A stretch of 64,000 nt of DNA, from assembly GCF_963666675.1 (NCBI RefSeq), contig NZ_OY762929.1, positions 310,001-374,000 of the forward strand. The letters are read 5' to 3'. Below the pieces are notes generated by a model, which was given only the letters and a program-made list of their open reading frames with translations, was not told the origin of the DNA and searched no databases. The translations under genes were made by a program, and so were the position numbers. Source of the DNA: an uncultured Desulfobacter sp. (GTDB lineage Bacteria > Desulfobacterota > Desulfobacteria > Desulfobacterales > Desulfobacteraceae). Positions 63,338-64,000 of this stretch are shown here, one piece after another. Every line of letters begins with the position of its first letter. Position 1 is the first letter of the stretch.

Positions 63338-63366
63338 ACGCCCGGACAAAATATTTGACCGGGCGT
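63338..63366 (+). terminator. Hairpin between cbiF and a convergent gene
   Basis: ACGCCCGG-A-CAAA / TTTG-A-CCGGGCGT, symmetric and strong, 10 bases after cbiF and before the convergent ArsC-like gene. No U-tract, so probably a bidirectional stop by stem strength or a 3' stabiliser. Confidence 0.6.
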
Positions 63367-63394
63367 CCAATGGCTTGTCGTGTTTTAAGGTGGA

Positions 63395-63853
63395 TCAGCT
63401 TGTTTTCTGTTCATCGCAACTGGTCTCTTTTGCCAGCATCGGGCAAAGGCCAAGGTTGTCCTTTCTAAGTTCTTCAACGATGGCTTCATTGCCCTCTGAT
63501 GCATCAAGTCCGATCCAGGCATGAACCGCATCGGTGGCAAATCCCTGCATTCTCTCATCTCCCACGCGAATAAGCGGACGTTTGATGAGTATGGGATTTT
63601 TTAACATCAAGTCCAGGGCCTCTTCTTTGCCGGCAGTGTCCGGGGTCACTTCTCCTGATTTCACCAATGGTGCGGTTCTGTTAAACCAGTCCGCCACAGG
63701 CTTGTCTCCAAAATAAAGAAGCAGTTCCTCCCGGGTCCACGGGGTTTCCAAGATATTTTTTCCGGTTACATCATGGCCTGCAGCGGCAAGCCACTTTTTT
63801 TGTTTGGTGTTGTTGATGCAACCGGGTTTTTCGTAAAATGTAACCTGGGCCAC
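63395..63853 (-). CDS. Nitrogenase-associated protein (ArsC/Spx-like family)
   Basis: 152 residues from a GTG start with GAGGAGA upstream. VTFYEKPGCINNTKQKKWLA, then TPWTREELLLYFGDKPVADW and LIKRPLIRVGDERMQGF, match the nitrogenase-associated ArsC-like family. The ArsC-type single Cys is at CINNTKQ rather than CxxC. A C-terminal tail holds further Cys (CPML, SCDE). Such genes occur near nif clusters; no nif gene is visible here. The hairpin element D lies directly upstream. Confidence 0.85.
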   Translation of the reverse strand: MAQVTFYEKPGCINNTKQKKWLAAAGHDVTGKNILETPWTREELLLYFGDKPVADWFNRTAPLVKSGEVTPDTAGKEEALDLMLKNPILIKRPLIRVGDERMQGFATDAVHAWIGLDASEGNEAIVEELRKDNLGLCPMLAKETSCDEQKTS

Positions 63854-63884
63854 AATCTCTCCTCTTTTTGCAGGAAAGTCCGGG

Positions 63885-63958
63885 TAAATTACACAGAACT
63901 TTCAGTTTTCGTTGTGGGCTCAGCCAGGGTGCTTAATAGACCGGCCCAGCCCCAGGCT
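63885..63958 (-). repeat. Dispersed 3'-end hairpin element, copy D
   Basis: On the minus strand it follows the stop at 63959 directly: GCCTGGGGCTGGGCCGGTCT, loop, GCACCCTGGCTGAGCCCACA, ACGAAAACTGAAAGT. It is diverged from copies A-C but has the same order of hairpin and CCCACAACGA motif. The 17-bp palindrome is absent. Confidence 0.6.
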
Positions 63959-64000
63959 TTATTTGGTGCTGTTTGCAATGGTCCTGACGGATACGATATT
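63959..64000 (-). CDS. C-terminal end of an unseen gene (partial)
   Basis: The minus-strand frame entering from the window edge reads NIVSVRTIANSTK and stops at 63959-63961. Thirteen residues are too few to name. The call rests on the open frame and on the pattern that hairpin elements follow gene ends. Confidence 0.35.
   Translation of the reverse strand, partial: NIVSVRTIANSTK

Overview
The window looks like the chromosome of a mesophilic, strictly anaerobic sulfate-reducing deltaproteobacterium (Desulfobacterota, Desulfobacter/Desulfobacula-like). This is inferred from the mix of an anaerobic (CbiK/CbiD-type) cobalamin pathway with an exported CbiK, TusA/DsrE-type sulfur carriers, a nitrogenase-associated ArsC-like protein, an SLC12-like permease and a PEP-CTERM protein. 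GC content is intermediate. No rRNA, tRNA or CRISPR array was recognised.

Layout. 0-4.7 kb: the C-terminal part of the ferrous iron transporter FeoB, then an ABC exporter cassette (ATPase, membrane protein, DUF4857-like protein). 4.7-5.5 kb: decayed genes. 5.6-7.7 kb: a minus-strand sulfur-handling operon (DsrE-like, TusA, rhodanese-metallo-beta-lactamase fusion). 7.9-10.7 kb: a gene graveyard (EcsC, UPF0174/DUF3944 and chemotaxis-receptor remnants) around a small Gly/Cys-rich gene with a well-formed promoter between two operator-like repeats. 11-12.1 kb: small membrane proteins. 12.6-24.5 kb: a glycogen locus with an Lrp regulator, stand-alone CBM48 protein, GlgP, GlgB, GlgA and a 1380-residue bifunctional debranching enzyme. 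24.8-28.2 kb: asd and a CpxRA-like two-component system. 28.3-32.9 kb: an RlhA-like U32 protein and a TPR lipoprotein carrying what looks like a catalytically dead archaemetzincin domain. 32.9-36.4 kb: a TPP-riboswitch-led HMP transporter/kinase operon (thiZ-thiX-thiY-thiD on the minus strand). 37.3-47.8 kb: a PEP-CTERM protein, SLC12-like permease, methyltransferase, YqeY, DUF4126 protein and a large hybrid sensor kinase. 47.9-63.3 kb: a cobalamin-riboswitch-led operon (exported cbiK, FecCD/BtuCDF-type importer, cbiA, cbiC, cbiL, a membrane protein, cbiD), interrupted at 57.0-61.3 kb by regulator fragments, a solute-binding-protein/sensor pair and a MITE, then continuing with cbiET and cbiF. 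A nitrogenase-associated protein gene closes the window.

How it works together: CbiK inserts Co2+ into sirohydrochlorin, CbiL/CbiF/CbiD/CbiET/CbiC methylate, contract and rearrange the ring, and CbiA amidates it. CbiG, CbiH, CbiJ, CbiP and CbiB are not in the window. The glycogen genes cover elongation, branching, debranching and phosphorolysis, but glgC is absent. The thi operon imports and phosphorylates the thiamine pyrimidine moiety under TPP control.

Three dispersed non-coding repeat families cross these regions: a ~90-100 bp hairpin element (4 copies, each directly after a gene 3' end in the same orientation), a ~168 bp MITE with terminal inverted repeats (3 copies), and a short palindromic repeat (2 copies). 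The observations I rate most interesting are the 3'-end hairpin family with its exact 17-bp palindrome, the pseudo-archaemetzincin lipoprotein, the altered metal motif in the rhodanese-MBL protein, the solute-binding-protein/sensor island inside the cobalamin operon, and the double-operator promoter of the Gly/Cys-rich peptide.
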